Assembly: GCA_012295275.1 (NCBI GenBank)
Contig: CM022677.1
Location: 19,644,041 to 19,691,540, forward strand
Direction: 5' to 3'
Origin: Chrysomallon squamiferum
Taxonomy: Eukaryota; Mollusca; Gastropoda; Neomphalida; Peltospiridae
DNA length: 47,500 nucleotides
Below the pieces are notes generated by a model. It had not been told where the DNA came from, did no database searches, and worked only from the letters and a program-made list of their open reading frames with translations. Each line of letters begins with the position of its first letter. Position 1 is the first letter of the stretch. Below are positions 46,860-47,500 of the stretch, one piece after another. Made by a program: the position numbers and the translations under genes.

Positions 46860-47045
46860 CAGGGGGGTGCAAAAGCAAGTATAAAGTTATGAAAAAAGAA
46901 AACACAGAACTCATCGCATTTATTATTCAGAAAAGCTAATCTAAAAATACATGCATTTTTATTAATTTAAATACAGTATGGTTAATGTGCTACTGAATTC
47001 TCTGATGTGATACTACTGTATACTTACTTTTGCACATACTTTTGT
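46860..47045. mobile_element. MITE-like element with terminal inverted repeats
   Basis: GTGCAAAAGCAAGTATA (46867-46883) and TATACTTACTTTTGCAC (47019-47035) are inverted repeats with one mismatch, enclosing about 135 AT-rich bases. The left end is preceded by CAGGGG next to TA, as in Tc1/mariner-type ends. No coding capacity. It interrupts the otherwise conserved GAAGCATATATAC...GAAATCGA stretch of lectin intron 2. Confidence 0.6.
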
Positions 47046-47080
47046 ACATATATACATATACGAAATCGATCGATCGATCG

Positions 47081-47360
<280 letters not shown>

Positions 47361-47500
47361 TAAATGTGTTCAGTTGTATTGCACTGTAAGGTTCATCCAG
47401 TGATGGTGTAGAGGTATGACGATCATTAAAACAGTTTTAACTTACAAACAGCAGCGGTCCTTACACGAACATACATACCTGTGATGTTAGGTCACTGTTA
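47361..47500 (+). other. Start of the upstream region of a further plus-strand lectin unit
   Basis: From about 47428 it matches the repeat that lies just upstream of exon 1 in other units (ACAGTTTTAACTTACAAAC, CATACATACCTGTGATGTTA). Exon 1 would lie beyond the window. Confidence 0.5.

Overview
This is an AT-rich, repeat-saturated eukaryotic window. It holds spliced exons with GT/AG junctions, AATAAA signals just after stop codons, and very many microsatellites. Nothing prokaryotic, no tRNA or rRNA gene and no CRISPR array is visible. The recognisable gene content is one family: a small secreted C-type lectin (CTLD) gene of four exons. Exon 1 is a 52-nt signal-peptide exon (MNVYVLIVVFVSVLQCA). 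Exon 2 (95 nt) is the N-terminal CTLD hairpin. Exon 3 (94 nt) begins NYCESMNSYLAVITS. Exon 4 (239-245 nt) carries the WIG-like, QPD/QPN, ENC, WND and GFICEQK motifs and the stop. Short secreted lectins of this kind, together with the simple-repeat load, fit a mollusc (perlucin-like lectins, possibly cephalopod or gastropod). That placement is an inference.

Layout: lectin units lie on both strands as direct and inverted duplications. In order: unit 1 (-, 815-1667, pseudogene); unit 2 (-, 7663-9369, the only copy with all four exons and all splice sites intact); unit 3 (+, 12758-14711, intact except for the exon 2 donor); an orphan inverted exon 2 (-, 15182-15276); unit 5 (+, 17630-18182, collapsed pseudogene); unit 7 (+, 21654-23183, pseudogene); unit 8 (+, 27651-29612, exon 2 destroyed); unit 9 (+, 33210-34069, inverted sister of unit 1); an exon 1 stub (-, 35034-35072) at a fold-back junction; three tandem copies of the collapsed pseudogene (-, 38341-43106); and exons 4 and 3 of unit 12 (-, 46147-46700). 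At the right edge the upstream region of another plus-strand copy begins.

Between lectin bodies the same modules recur: a CACGTG-rich 20-28 bp minisatellite, GATA arrays, a conserved ~62-codon reading frame of unknown function, a ~1.8 kb upstream block with a perfect TGACGTCA site followed by a TAA array, and 3' flanks ending in (CT)n or (GA)n. In the intact copies (CT)n starts inside the splice donor of exon 2. Exon 2 is the exon lost, truncated, interrupted or splice-broken in every copy except unit 2. The picture is a lectin cluster in rapid birth and death, with microsatellite-linked loss of one exon. Because inverted near-identical copies are prone to misassembly, long reads should confirm the structure.
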